Below the pieces are notes generated by a model. It saw nothing but the letters and a program-made list of their open reading frames with translations. It searched no databases and was not told the origin of the DNA. 64,000 nucleotides of DNA, taken from positions 496,001 to 560,000 of the forward strand of contig JAUPSS010000011.1 in assembly GCA_040285825.1 (NCBI GenBank), written 5' to 3'. Position 1 is the stretch's first letter. Each line of letters starts with the position of its first letter. Positions 40,120-49,153 of the stretch are shown in pieces. The DNA is from Eukaryota sp. TZLM1-RC (lineage: Eukaryota; Metamonada: BaSk clade). Position numbers and translations under genes: made by a program.

Positions 40120-43100
40120 TCAAGTTTTCTTGGGACTCGAAATGAGCGGGTACCGAAGATTGACCAACTCTAGGGCATCTTTCTCCTTCAATATGCATTG
40201 AACCTTGTAACTTTTGCAAAGTGCCCTGAGTGTTGATATTGAGGCATTTGATAATTGTTCATTACCATTCCTGGCGGTGGAGATTAAGAAATCAATCATA
40301 TCTGCTTGAATTATCGCATTCCTCCCTTCTGAATGAAGCCCAAAACATTTCAGGACCAATAAAAGAGCCTCGCAAAGAGCAACACCATAGCCATTTATAT
40401 TATAATTATGAGTACATGTTTTAAAAACTGCTGATTCAAAACATAACGAGCAAACCACATCAAATAAACCAAATTCTAGTAAATAAGGAATGGAAAAATC
40501 ATATTTGGCCAGTGATTTGAGAAATATTAGCCCTTGTAATAAAATATCTTCTTCAGTACAATTAAAATCAACAAAAGACTTCCTGGTAAAAATTTCTTTA
40601 AGTACCAAAAGAATTCCACTTTGGATTAAATGCTCAACAGATTGATCAAATCTCAGTAGAGGTTTCAAAACATTAAGGAGATACTTTAATAAAACATAGT
40701 CCTGGCAATTGTTGATACTCTGAATAATAACTTTAGAATATTTTTCATTTAAAAAGAATAAAACGTTAGAGTCCACAGAGAGAAAAGCTTCCAAAACTGA
40801 AAAATAGAATATAAATTCTTTTTGCAAATCATGTTCCATCTCTTGAATTGTCAGTGAATTTTCCTTAAAAAATGAGCATATTTCAGTAATATGAGATTCA
40901 TGTTTAATTTCAAGTTTACGGAAAGGAGAGACAGGATCTTTTCTAACGAGATTGTTAAATTTAGATAACAACGCTTGAAAAACGTCAATGGAAATCAGAA
41001 ATCTATTAATAAATCCCCAGTTAAGAACCTGTAAACGTGACTGCGGTGACTGTGACACGTCAGTAATTACTTCTAATTTAGAATTCAACTCAGTTGTAAG
41101 CAATTCTTTAACATTCTCCACAACATTACACAAATCTTGTTGAGAATCAGCTAAAACACTTATAGTGTTTGATAAAGATTCTTGATTACAATCTGATTCG
41201 GCAACTGATGTCGATAGTTGCTGTAAGGTTGATGATTGGTCACTTAAATTGTCAGAGAGACGTTGAATTTCTGTAGAAACAGTTGCTTTATGGTTTGAAA
41301 ATTGAGTTTTCAATTCCAAAAGTGGATTGATTGTTTCAGAAACCTGGATTTGAAACTCTTCAAATTTGGAAAACAGCTTTAACACCGAGGGAATGATACC
41401 TTCTAGTTCAGATTTTAAACCAACGACATCACCAACTGATTCCCAATCAGATTTGATTGAATCGAAGTTCATACATAGAGAAGAATTACTTTGGCTTAAT
41501 TCGGTCAAAATTTCTGAATTATGAGCGACCTCTGACTCACATTGACTGACACGTTCCCTGAAAGAGGCAAGACCTGACTGAAAAACTTCAAACTGCATTT
41601 TAAGATTCTCAAACGAATCTACACGTTGACCTATCTTGCGAATATTATCACGTAAATTTCGAACTTTTCCACCAACGGTGTTGACGTCATCTTCAAGGAC
41701 GGTCATGCGAGTCTGTAGTAGTTTTGACCTTTCAGAGCTCTTCTCTACTTTGGAAGTGCTGTTGGTTAAATCAGATGTCATCACTTTGAATTGATTGTCA
41801 TGATTAGCAATCGAAGTCAAACAAATTCTGACCTGGTCTTGTAATTTCAGAAGATCTTCCATCACTTTCGATTTAAATTCTGAATCACTGAAAAGATTAT
41901 CGACTTTACCAGAAAGGTAGTCAAAGCTTCTAGTCAATGAGTTTTCTTTTGAGCGGAATTCAGCATCAGAGACATCAACTTCATCAGTCGAAGAAATAGA
42001 ATTCTTGACTATAGGCGATGGATTAACTTCCTCGATTGTAATCGAATTTGATTGTTGATTGGTTTGATTAGAATTTGATTGATTAGCGACAGAACTTCTA
42101 CGACTATTGGTTACTTTGGGTGTTTCAAAAGGAGTTATACATTGTGAACTTTCTACCGAATTTTGATCTTCTATTATGACCTTATCAGAATCTTCTTGCA
42201 TTTCCTTCTCTAAATCATTAAATGCAGCTTCTGTTTCTTTTTTAGAGAATGTTACTGGTGATTGAGAACCTTTTACATAGAGCTCTACTACAGCTGACTT
42301 TCCAAGACTGTCTTTAGGTTTCTGATCTTGTTTTTGACACTTTGGTGATTGAGAACCATTTCCACTACTAGTTTCCCCCCCATTTTGCTCTAAATTTGAA
42401 ATTCGAAACTTTAAATCAGCAATTTCTTCTTTAAAATTCAAGATTTCTTGGCTAACGTGCGTTTTGAAATCTTTTTCCAATGACAAATGATCAACTTTGG
42501 AAGTTAAAGTATTGACAGACTGAACTAATTTGTAAAAGTCTTCTGAATTCTGATCACCAATCAAATTTTGACTGACCTTCCCTTGGTTGACTTTCCCTCT
42601 CAACTCCTGCAACTCTTCCTTCATACTTCCACAACGTTCCTCCATTGCCTTGTCAATAGCTGCAGAGACGATAGAGTCGAGGGACTGGTTTTCAGCTGGT
42701 ACATTGTCTAGTTGGTAGCGTTGAGTTAATACTTCGAACTGACGCACCAGAAAATTTCTGGAATCGAAAGCAATGTAATTAAGTATACGAGCCTGAATGA
42801 CTGGATCAGTGGTGATATCGTCTATTTGAAGAGAGGAGAATCGGGTGAGAAGGGTGACTGAGACGCGTAATGCGAGGGTACGGAGATCTGCATTGGAGCT
42901 CGAGATGTAGTAGGGTAGGTTTAAACGAAGAAGGTTCTTCGCATTAGGTCTGAAGCGAGAAAGACACTTTTCATGTGAAAAAAACTTTTCGAGATTAATC
43001 AGAGCTTTGACAGCTTGGGGAGAGGGAGCAGAGTTGCAGATTTGAAGTATTGATTCTAGAGATTTGTCAATATGATCTTGGGACAAATTGCTTGGAGAAC

Positions 43101-43182
43101 TGAAAGGATCATCAAACGAAGACAGTAAAGAATCGATAGCTTCATCATCACAGAGTCGCAGGGAAGTGACAGGTGTGGACAT
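40120..43182 (-). CDS. Large coiled-coil protein with helical (armadillo-like) ends, 1020 aa
   Basis: ATG 43182. Residues about 30-170 look alpha-helical and repeat-like (NLEKFFSHEKCLSRFRPNAK; LRTLALRVSVTLLTRF). Residues about 180-700 are coiled coil with long Ser/Gln/Asn-rich linkers (SSTDEVDVSDAEFRSKENSL; LRDNIRKIGQRVDSFENLKM). The last 280 residues resemble armadillo-type helices (LLKYLLNVLKPLLRFDQSVE; LQGLIFLKSLAKYDFSIPYL; ISTLRALCKSYKVQ). No known family. A cytoskeletal or centrosomal scaffold is plausible but unproven. The upstream flank is the 80-bp block also found before two other genes. Confidence 0.8.
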   Translation of the reverse strand: MSTPVTSLRLCDDEAIDSLLSSFDDPFSSPSNLSQDHIDKSLESILQICNSAPSPQAVKALINLEKFFSHEKCLSRFRPNAKNLLRLNLPYYISSSNADLRTLALRVSVTLLTRFSSLQIDDITTDPVIQARILNYIAFDSRNFLVRQFEVLTQRYQLDNVPAENQSLDSIVSAAIDKAMEERCGSMKEELQELRGKVNQGKVSQNLIGDQNSEDFYKLVQSVNTLTSKVDHLSLEKDFKTHVSQEILNFKEEIADLKFRISNLEQNGGETSSGNGSQSPKCQKQDQKPKDSLGKSAVVELYVKGSQSPVTFSKKETEAAFNDLEKEMQEDSDKVIIEDQNSVESSQCITPFETPKVTNSRRSSVANQSNSNQTNQQSNSITIEEVNPSPIVKNSISSTDEVDVSDAEFRSKENSLTRSFDYLSGKVDNLFSDSEFKSKVMEDLLKLQDQVRICLTSIANHDNQFKVMTSDLTNSTSKVEKSSERSKLLQTRMTVLEDDVNTVGGKVRNLRDNIRKIGQRVDSFENLKMQFEVFQSGLASFRERVSQCESEVAHNSEILTELSQSNSSLCMNFDSIKSDWESVGDVVGLKSELEGIIPSVLKLFSKFEEFQIQVSETINPLLELKTQFSNHKATVSTEIQRLSDNLSDQSSTLQQLSTSVAESDCNQESLSNTISVLADSQQDLCNVVENVKELLTTELNSKLEVITDVSQSPQSRLQVLNWGFINRFLISIDVFQALLSKFNNLVRKDPVSPFRKLEIKHESHITEICSFFKENSLTIQEMEHDLQKEFIFYFSVLEAFLSVDSNVLFFLNEKYSKVIIQSINNCQDYVLLKYLLNVLKPLLRFDQSVEHLIQSGILLVLKEIFTRKSFVDFNCTEEDILLQGLIFLKSLAKYDFSIPYLLEFGLFDVVCSLCFESAVFKTCTHNYNINGYGVALCEALLLVLKCFGLHSEGRNAIIQADMIDFLISTARNGNEQLSNASISTLRALCKSYKVQCILKEKDALELVNLRYPLISSPKKT

Positions 43183-43256
43183 CGGCTAATAGCACAAAAA
43201 TGTCAAATAGTAGTAACCCGTTGAGATTACTGGAATATGAAGATGAAATGAATCAA
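43178..43256 (-). promoter_or_regulatory. Right-end/promoter block, copy 1 (directly before ATG 43182)
   Basis: On the coding strand it ends TTTTTGTGCTATTAGCCG and then ATGTC. It matches the blocks at 57558-57636 and 45694-45764 over about 80 bp. Upstream it is continuous with the coding end of Fanzor E (ERPRVLIHFIFIFQ, stop at 43227). Read on the other strand it opens MSNSSNPLRLLEYEDEMNQ, so a divergent-promoter origin is the alternative. Confidence 0.7.
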
Positions 43257-44060
43257 AACTCGAGGTCTTTCATTTCCTTTGAAATACTCATCCACAACAT
43301 GAATCATATCAAGAACAGCATTGACATTACGATTCCATACATATCCACAATTCTTGCAAGTGATTAATCTTTGTCTAAGGACCGTTGGAGTCTTTGCTCT
43401 CCTGTAATGTCTTGGGTTAGGTACTCGTTGCTTCTTTACATTTTCGCCTTATTTCCCCTTGAGTACACATGCCTGATATCTACAACCTGTTCTGTATCCA
43501 TCCAGCAGCAGTAGTCGGAAGTTACGTTTTTTAAACATCTTTCGATAACCAACTTTTTTTGTAGGTGCTTTTTGCCTAAAATTGGTTTGCTTCCAAACAC
43601 CCATCACTAGTGAATCACTAGAATGTTATCTTCTGGGCATCCAAACTTATTTTCAAATTCATTCATCCATTTAGCCTCAAACGCCTCTGTGGCCATGAAT
43701 CTTTGCAGTTTCACAATTCTTTGTTAAAGTCAAAAGCTCCAATATTGAGAGAAAAGTTTAGGAATTCTTCATGATCTAGGGTTTTTTTGAAAATTGTTTT
43801 AATTCTTCTTCCCGTTCCTTTACAGTTTTGTTTTGATAAATTCATGATTCTTTGCCATCCTTATAGAATTTTTGATGGTCTTTGTTTAGAGTTTCTGACG
43901 TGTTGGGCTGACTGTGCCATGATATTTACGTAATTACTAATCCTGATATATCTTATCTCCACAGCATTATGAGGGAAAACTTTGAGCGCACATCTAGTAT
44001 TCATTGACCTCTAAATGGGTGTACATCTAAACATTTAACAACCATTGTTGCAGTCTTTAC
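43227..44060 (-). pseudogene. Fanzor copy E, C-terminal half, frameshifted
   Basis: In the reading direction: FEAKWMNEFENKFGCPEDNI, VMGVWKQTNFRQKAPTKKVG, GYRKMFKKRNFRLLLLDGYR then TG (RuvC-II position, Glu replaced by Gly), VPNPRHYRRAKTPTVLRQRL, ITCKNCGYVWNRNVNAVLDM (zinc CxxC; RuvC-III Asp replaced by Asn), HVVDEYFKGNERPRV and stop at 43227. Several frame changes, and no clear RuvC-I, so it is a relic. Fanzor D ends just upstream in the same orientation. It represents a family different from A/B and C/D. Confidence 0.75.
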
Positions 44061-44144
44061 CACTTGAGTTCAGATATCCAAAGCTGGTTTTCATTTACAG
44101 TCAAGAATTTTACTTCTGTTTATTTGATTCTTACATTTAATGGG

Positions 44145-44716
44145 GAAATTCCCTCAAGTACACGATCAATTTTCGCACGGAATTACTACAAAAGCTATCT
44201 ACTACACAGATACTGAGGTCTTTCATCACCACTCATTCTAGTTTCAGCAATTGCAAACATATTCAGAGAAGCCAGCCTATTTCTATTGAAAAAGCTTTGT
44301 CGAGCCTTTGTTACTGTGTTTGCAACTCTCACTATTACAAACTAATAAACCATGACATGTAATAACAGGAGTCTTTTCTCTAATAGAATCTGGGATGTGT
44401 TACTCTCAAAAACGTAGCAACCTTTTCAAAACAAACAGGATATTTTGCTGAAGTGAAAGCTTCATTAATCATCAATACTTCAAAACCATTTCTCTTCAGA
44501 AATTGAATCCATCCAATTCCTGTTGATGTTTCAAATTCTTACAGCCGTTTTTGCCATAATCACCCATTAGAATTAAAGTGTCTTTTGGGTTGCCAAACTG
44601 GTGAACAAGGCTTTTTAACAATCAACTCTCAGTCTTTTGCTTGTGAATAAAAGTCTGCATTTTATGAATGCTCCACAAGTCAAGACTGTAAAAGTCGCTA
44701 CATCTCCATTTCAAGT
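44145..44716 (-). pseudogene. Fanzor copy D, C-terminal fragment of the C family
   Basis: Very close to the 3' third of Fanzor C, in the same orientation: LDLWSIHKMQTFIHKQKTES, FGNPKDTLILMGDYGKNG, FLKRNGFEVLMINEAFTSAK and NRNRLASLNMFAIAETRMSG, then DERPQYL. RuvC-III Asp is again Asn. It is disrupted at its 5' side near 44700, next to a LINE-A fragment. The right end shares CGAAAATTGATCGTGTACTT and GGGAATTTCCC with the region flanking Fanzor C. Confidence 0.75.
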
Positions 44717-44730
44717 ACAGATTAAATCTT
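44717..44730. repeat. Target-site duplication of LINE-A fragment, left copy
   Basis: ACAGATTAAATCTT, repeated at 45267-45280. The outer two bases may be microhomology with the LINE. Confidence 0.7.
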
Positions 44731-45266
44731 TTTTTTTGATGAAATGAATTTTTATTTTATTCATTCAAGAAATATGAAAACATAAAATACACAATTAAAA
44801 CCTTACATCCTCAAAACCTGCCTCCCCTACATGAAAACAATTAATTGCTAAAGATTCAGAAAATTTCCCAAAAGAAGAGAGTGAATCAGAAATTAGTTTT
44901 ACCATCCCCTTAAAAATAGAAAATACAATCCTGTTTTGCCAGTAAACACGATTGAAAATTCTTCCAGTTCTTTCCTTTACAACTACAACAAAATCTTTAA
45001 GGAAGGCCATATCAGCCTTACCTAGAGATCCAAGCAAAAGAAAAAACAAAGGGACATAAATTATATTGGGCATGAGAATTTTCATTAACCTAGGAAATGG
45101 GTTTCGCATATTTAGCAATTTTACATTTTTCGCCTGCAATAAGAGAATTATTTACATCCGAGTTAATGAGATGTTCCTTAGAAGAAATACAAGGATCAAT
45201 AGACATGGCGTCTAAAATATTAAAACTACCATTTAAATCAGGAACAACTAGATCACCTCTTGTCAG
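44731..45266 (-). mobile_element. LINE-A, short 5'-truncated copy
   Basis: A minus-strand copy of the last 530 bp of LINE-A: from LTRGDLVV through ILNFAMSIDPCISSKEH, then YVPLFFLLLGSLGKADMAFL, TGRIFNRVYWQNRIVFSIFK and GEAGFEDVRF. A poly(T) on its left is the A tail read from the other strand. It has a frameshift near 45070 and a flanking duplication of 12-14 bp. Confidence 0.85.
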
Positions 45267-45280
45267 ACAGATTAAATCTT
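45267..45280. repeat. Target-site duplication of LINE-A fragment, right copy
   Basis: ACAGATTAAATCTT, as at 44717-44730. Confidence 0.7.
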
Positions 45281-45287
45281 CTTCAAA

Positions 45288-45644
45288 CTAATTATAATTA
45301 ATTATGAAACCCAACAATCGGCATCTAATCCCCAGAAAGGAACTGATACTGTGAGTTGTTTTAAGTGTCTTAAAAAGTGTTGTCGTCATTGTTTTGAAAT
45401 TTATTTTAATGTAGATAAAGTAAAAAAATTTTAAGTACCAAATCAATTCCAATGTATTTATTATGAGATTTTGGAGAATTGAATAAATCAAAAATACTAA
45501 TAATAAACTTGTGTTTTCTACTCTTAGGTGTCGACATATGAATACGCAATACAAAAATATAGGAAATAAATAAATGGTAATAGAAATAATGGTAAAAACA
45601 TGCAGCATGGTTGCATGAATTGTGACCTCGTCAGATGTGTTCAT
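45288..45644 (-). CDS. Possible small membrane protein, 118 aa
   Basis: ATG 45644. Two to three hydrophobic segments (MLHVFTIISITIYLFPIFLY; LLLVFLIYSILQNLI; LIWYLKFFYFIYI). No family. AT-rich DNA readily gives Phe/Ile-rich frames, so this may be chance. Confidence 0.25.
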   Translation of the reverse strand: MNTSDEVTIHATMLHVFTIISITIYLFPIFLYCVFICRHLRVENTSLLLVFLIYSILQNLIINTLELIWYLKFFYFIYIKINFKTMTTTLFKTLKTTHSISSFLGIRCRLLGFIINYN

Positions 45645-45693
45645 GATATTGTTTTTAAGAGTCTGCCATTCTCATTTAAGGAAAAAAGACTCC

Positions 45694-45764
45694 GATTAAT
45701 TTCATCTTCATCCTCCCAACGAGTTACTACTACTTGATATATCTTTGTGCTGCTAGCCGATGTC
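45694..45764 (+). promoter_or_regulatory. Right-end/promoter block, copy 3 (directly before ATG 45760)
   Basis: Ends CTTTGTGCTGCTAGCCG and then ATGTC, matching the blocks before the genes at 43182 and 57562. It has a 3-base deletion and several substitutions. No Fanzor coding sequence remains beside it, so it is a solo end. Confidence 0.7.
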
Positions 45765-46239
45765 ATGTACAGAGCATCATGATCTTATAGCAGCTCTTTT
45801 GTTTGAACTTGTAAGATTCGTCTCGTATGCAACAGTGGTGCCTGATTATGCAGATTCTATTTTACATGAGGAAAACGTCTTTGCTTCTCTTCCAATATCT
45901 TCACCATGTGAGCTATCATGCCGTTGTCTCAAATGTAATAATGAATCTCGCATTGATTCTGGTGATACCCAATCCCCTGAATTACTAGAATTAGTTGGGT
46001 CCAATCCCTGCATTAATCGCTGTACACCTTTTTCGAGGTCCAGATCTATTATTAATCCACATTATGCTTTCAATCCCCTTCCTCCCATTTCAGTCCAAGA
46101 CTTGACCCCATGTCTTGCGGAAAGGATTTCGGAAATATCCCAACTGTCTTTACGTACTATGCAATCAGAATCTTCTAAATTGAAAAAAGGCAATGATAAG
46201 GTCAAATTGAAAAAAAGTAAGAAGAGTAAAACTAGTTAA
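45760..46239 (+). CDS. Orphan protein with Lys-rich tail, 159 aa
   Basis: ATG 45760. The N-terminal segment HHDLIAALLFELVRFVSYAT is helical, followed by PDYADSILHEENVF, then a Cys cluster (CELSCRCLKCNN) and a C-terminal basic tail KGNDKVKLKKSKKSKTS. The start DLIAALLFELVRFV--A--- ADSILHEENVF has an order of the kind seen in short chromatin or kinetochore subunits (histone-fold-like), but I do not claim this. It starts exactly at the end of the shared right-end/promoter block. It is convergent with the reductase gene. Confidence 0.6.
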   Translation: MSCTEHHDLIAALLFELVRFVSYATVVPDYADSILHEENVFASLPISSPCELSCRCLKCNNESRIDSGDTQSPELLELVGSNPCINRCTPFSRSRSIINPHYAFNPLPPISVQDLTPCLAERISEISQLSLRTMQSESSKLKKGNDKVKLKKSKKSKTS

Positions 46240-46352
46240 TTCATCTTTTTCCATCAATCTATTATTCAGGAATTAAAAACCTAAAAGGGTTTTTCCATCT
46301 TTTTACCAACATGTACACTTATATTTATTTACTTATAAATAAAACCTCGTTT

Positions 46353-47139
46353 CTACATTCCATATCCGCCTGTAGCTTCCATGGTAGCGCCTGTAATATA
46401 AGATGAAGCATCTGATGCCAAAAATTGAACCAATGAAGCAATCTCATCAACTTCACCAAATCTTCTCATTGGAATATCAGCAACTAATCTATCAATGACC
46501 TTTTGAGGGATCTTTTCAACCATGGGGGTGTTGATGAAGCCTGGCAATACAGCATTGACTCGGACATTCTTTCTTGCTGTTTCTTTTGAGAGAGCTTTGC
46601 TCATACCAATAACACCAGCCTTAGCGGCAGCATAATTGGATTGTCCTGAGGTGAGTAAAAGAGTGTTGACAGTGAAACATACCGAAACCTCCAACCTTTC
46701 CGATAATAGATGCAATATTGATAACAGATCCGCTTTGTTGAGCAGTCATGTAAGGAATAACACAGTGACAAACATTCCATACCCCCTTTAAATTTACGTC
46801 GATTACCATCTGGAACTGATCAGGGGTCATCTTTTCAAGAAGAGAATCGCGTGTTATTCCAGCGTTATTGACAACACAGTCGATCTTTCCGTGACTGTCG
46901 ACGACAGCATTGATGAACTGTTCTACGGAAGAGTGTTCAGCAACATTACAAATATGACCAGTTGCGTTGACACCTAGAGCTTTAATTTCACTGACAGCTT
47001 CATCGAGTGCTTCTTGATCTAAATCGCAAATTGCAATATGAGAACCTGCTTTAGCAAGGTGAATGGCAATGGCTCTACCGATTCCCCTTGCAGCTCCTGT
47101 AACTACAGAAACTTTATCGTTTAAGGAAAAAGAAGACAT
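46353..47139 (-). CDS. fabG: 3-oxoacyl-[ACP] reductase-like SDR (two exons)
   Basis: Exons 47139-46683 and 46645-46353 splice to 249 aa, the usual FabG length. Cofactor motif TGAARGIGRAIA (14-25), NNAG (91-94), catalytic Ser144 (NIAS), Tyr157 and Lys161 in GQSNYAAAKAG, C-terminal TGATMEATGGYGM. It reduces 3-oxoacyl-ACP or a related carbonyl with NAD(P)H. No obvious targeting peptide before MSSFSLNDKV, so cytosol is likely. Bacterial-like sequence, but the intron shows that it resides in the nuclear genome. Confidence 0.9.
46646..46682 (-). other. 37-nt intron in the FabG-like gene
   Basis: On the coding strand it starts GTATGT and ends ACTCACCTCAG. Splicing G|GA rebuilds GGFGQSNYAAAK, the invariant SDR active-site region. 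CTCAC lies 5 bp before the terminal AG. Confidence 0.85.
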
Positions 47140-47430
47140 AAAGAGTAAAGAAGTAAAATTTACAAACCTGTTTTTCAGTCATTTTTTTGTAAATGATTTA
47201 TTTCAATAAAAAGCTATACGACAAAGTTAAAACACATAGTAGACAAAACACGATATGTGGCAGAACACCGGTGTTCGAACAGGCGTGTGAAGCACGTGTT
47301 TTCAACAGATCATCACTTATGCGGTGTTTTGCACATATGTGGTTTTCTGCAACTGTTTAGTTACTGTTGTTTACCTAACAAGATCAAATCAGACTAGTTC
47401 ACTCTTTGTCTGTTTCCTCAACATACTATC
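47140..47430. other. Spacer upstream of the FabG-like gene
   Basis: 290 bp, no ORF. Contains ACACCGGTGT (47262-47271), a 10-bp palindrome. It must include the reductase promoter. Confidence 0.35.
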
Positions 47431-47830
47431 ATTTTTCTAATAGAGCCCGGTTCTTGTTCAAAGGGTTCAATTAGAACAGTGATCGATCTATTAGAAGAGG
47501 GCTGTAATGTGAGCCCTCTGATATTCATGAACAACACTAATAAAAATACTTTTTACTGGTCAAATTGCCAAAACTAAATAAATCGACAGACTCAAGATCT
47601 TCGTCATTAGAGTCATCGTTAACAAGCTCATTACCTTCTGCATTCGTATTCACTTCTACGGTGTGATCTGAGAACCATGAAGATTATGAAGGATAATTTT
47701 TTACTCAACTCATTAAAGACAGAATTGATTCATATGGAAATAATCACCACATGTAGTTTGATCTGCTGAATAACTATAAACCAATAGTTTCAGCAGGGTT
47801 CTATTAGAACAGGGCTCAATTAGAAAAATC
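47431..47830 (-). mobile_element. MITE-like deletion derivative of a DNA transposon
   Basis: The 23-bp ends are inverted repeats: left ATTTTTCTAATAGAGCCC..., right (reverse complement) ATTTTTCTAATTGAGCCC..., with two mismatches in about 22. Inside each end a second unit TATTAGAACAGGGCT or AATTAGAACAG recurs. The minus strand keeps an acidic C-terminus NDDSNDEDLESVDLFSFGNL then TSKKYFY-stop, typical of the tail of Tigger/pogo-like transposases. No catalytic domain remains. I could not define a target duplication. Confidence 0.6.
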
Positions 47831-47934
47831 ATGGTAGTTCACTAATACATCAGGTCAAACTAACATCTATTATACAACAAAAAAGCCAAACTGTTAACAA
47901 GATTTCCGTGATGATAACGTATTAAAAAAAGTTG

Positions 47935-48970
47935 TTCAAGATCTATCTTTCAAAGACAAGATGTCCTGTTGGGGCCATTGTTGGGATTGTGGAAATTGGG
48001 AGAATTGAAAAGAACACGTGTACAAAACACGTGTTTATACTAGTTGGCAGAGGGACATAGATTATTTTGATCATTGAAAATTTCATTTTAGCATTCTTCC
48101 CCAGCAAGAAAAGGCATTTGACATTAAAATTAATAGATTGCAAATAAGAAGAAATAAAAGGGTCAATGGACATAACATTAAAAATCGTGACGTTTCCATT
48201 CAAAGCAGGAACCAAATCCCCTCTTGTCAGACCCATAGAAGCTCTGTTGTAGCGCGTACTATCAATGTACCTTACTTCTAGATGTGATAAAAGTATTTTC
48301 TTCATAATCAAATAACTAAAAAGTCACGAAAAAAAATCATGAACAATTGAGCGAAAGGTAATAAAATATTTGCAGTTTAAAATACGGGAAAGCGTAACCA
48401 CATTCTTGCAGCGACAAATTAAATCATTATGTAACGAATATGGCATAAAGAAACATCTCATTCTCATAGTGGTGGTTGATTGATAATTATTGAATAGTAG
48501 GTCATCAATATTGGGGACTCGGCGGATTAGGCAACTTGAGCAACTGTCTTTAAGGTCAATCAAAAAGTTTGAAAAAACGTAGTTTTTTTTCTTTAGCCAA
48601 GTTAGGACGTATAATTTGATCCAAGTTTTTCTCAAACTTAAGATTTTTTTCTCCCATTTTGCAAAGGTCAGTGGTAAGGAGAGCAAGCATCTTGAAGGAA
48701 GTTCCACAATATCAGAGGAAAAACATTTAGGCCAGATATTTGGTGAACGAGTTTTAATTTCTTGTTGCAAAGATATAAGATAAAAGCTGCCACAATTTTC
48801 AATGAGATCACTTTTTTCTGAAAAGCGATTCACAAATTAAAAAAAAATAAAATTTTGACCACCTCCAATAAAAGCAGCTTTACAAAGGTAGCTTGATTTA
48901 TGAAAATCAAGACCACTAAAATCTGAACCACAAAAGTGTAACTCCGTAACTGAGATGTATCAATTTCTCA
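47935..48970 (-). mobile_element. LINE-A-related remnant
   Basis: Minus-strand frames 48833-48324 and 48311-47943: KCFSSDIVELPSRCLLSLPL, NYVFSNFLIDLKDSCSSCLI, MRMRCFFMPYSLHNDLICRC, RILNCKYFITFRSIVHDFFS, then RYNRASMGLTRGDLVPALNG and MSIDPFISS. It is more diverged than the other LINE-A copies, with stops. It has the AACACGTGT motif twice near 48014-48040. Confidence 0.7.
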
Positions 48971-49127
48971 TAAATTGGCCAAAAAATTGGTCCTTTGTTC
49001 TTTGAAAGTACAACACAATTGCAAGGAAATAGACGGTGATGTTGAGCTCAAAATATGAGTAAACTTTCCAGAAGAACAAACTTTTAGAAAGAGAATTTCA
49101 AATGTTCTTCAATATTCAAATTCTGAA
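48971..49127. other. Spacer before the Tigger-like element
   Basis: AT-rich, no gene. Confidence 0.3.
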
Positions 49128-49153
49128 TACAGTAACCTCTCTATAACTTCTCG
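49128..49153 (+). repeat. Left terminal inverted repeat of the Tigger-like element with TA
   Basis: TA at 49128-49129, then CAGTAACCTCTCTATAACTT and CTCG. It matches the reverse complement of the right end with two mismatches in 24. Confidence 0.9.

Noticed and set aside
43196-43230. Leader intron (GTTACT...TAG) in the three ATGTC blocks
   Set aside because: GT and TAG borders exist in all three, but no coding frame is restored, so there is no independent support; kept only as an alternative.
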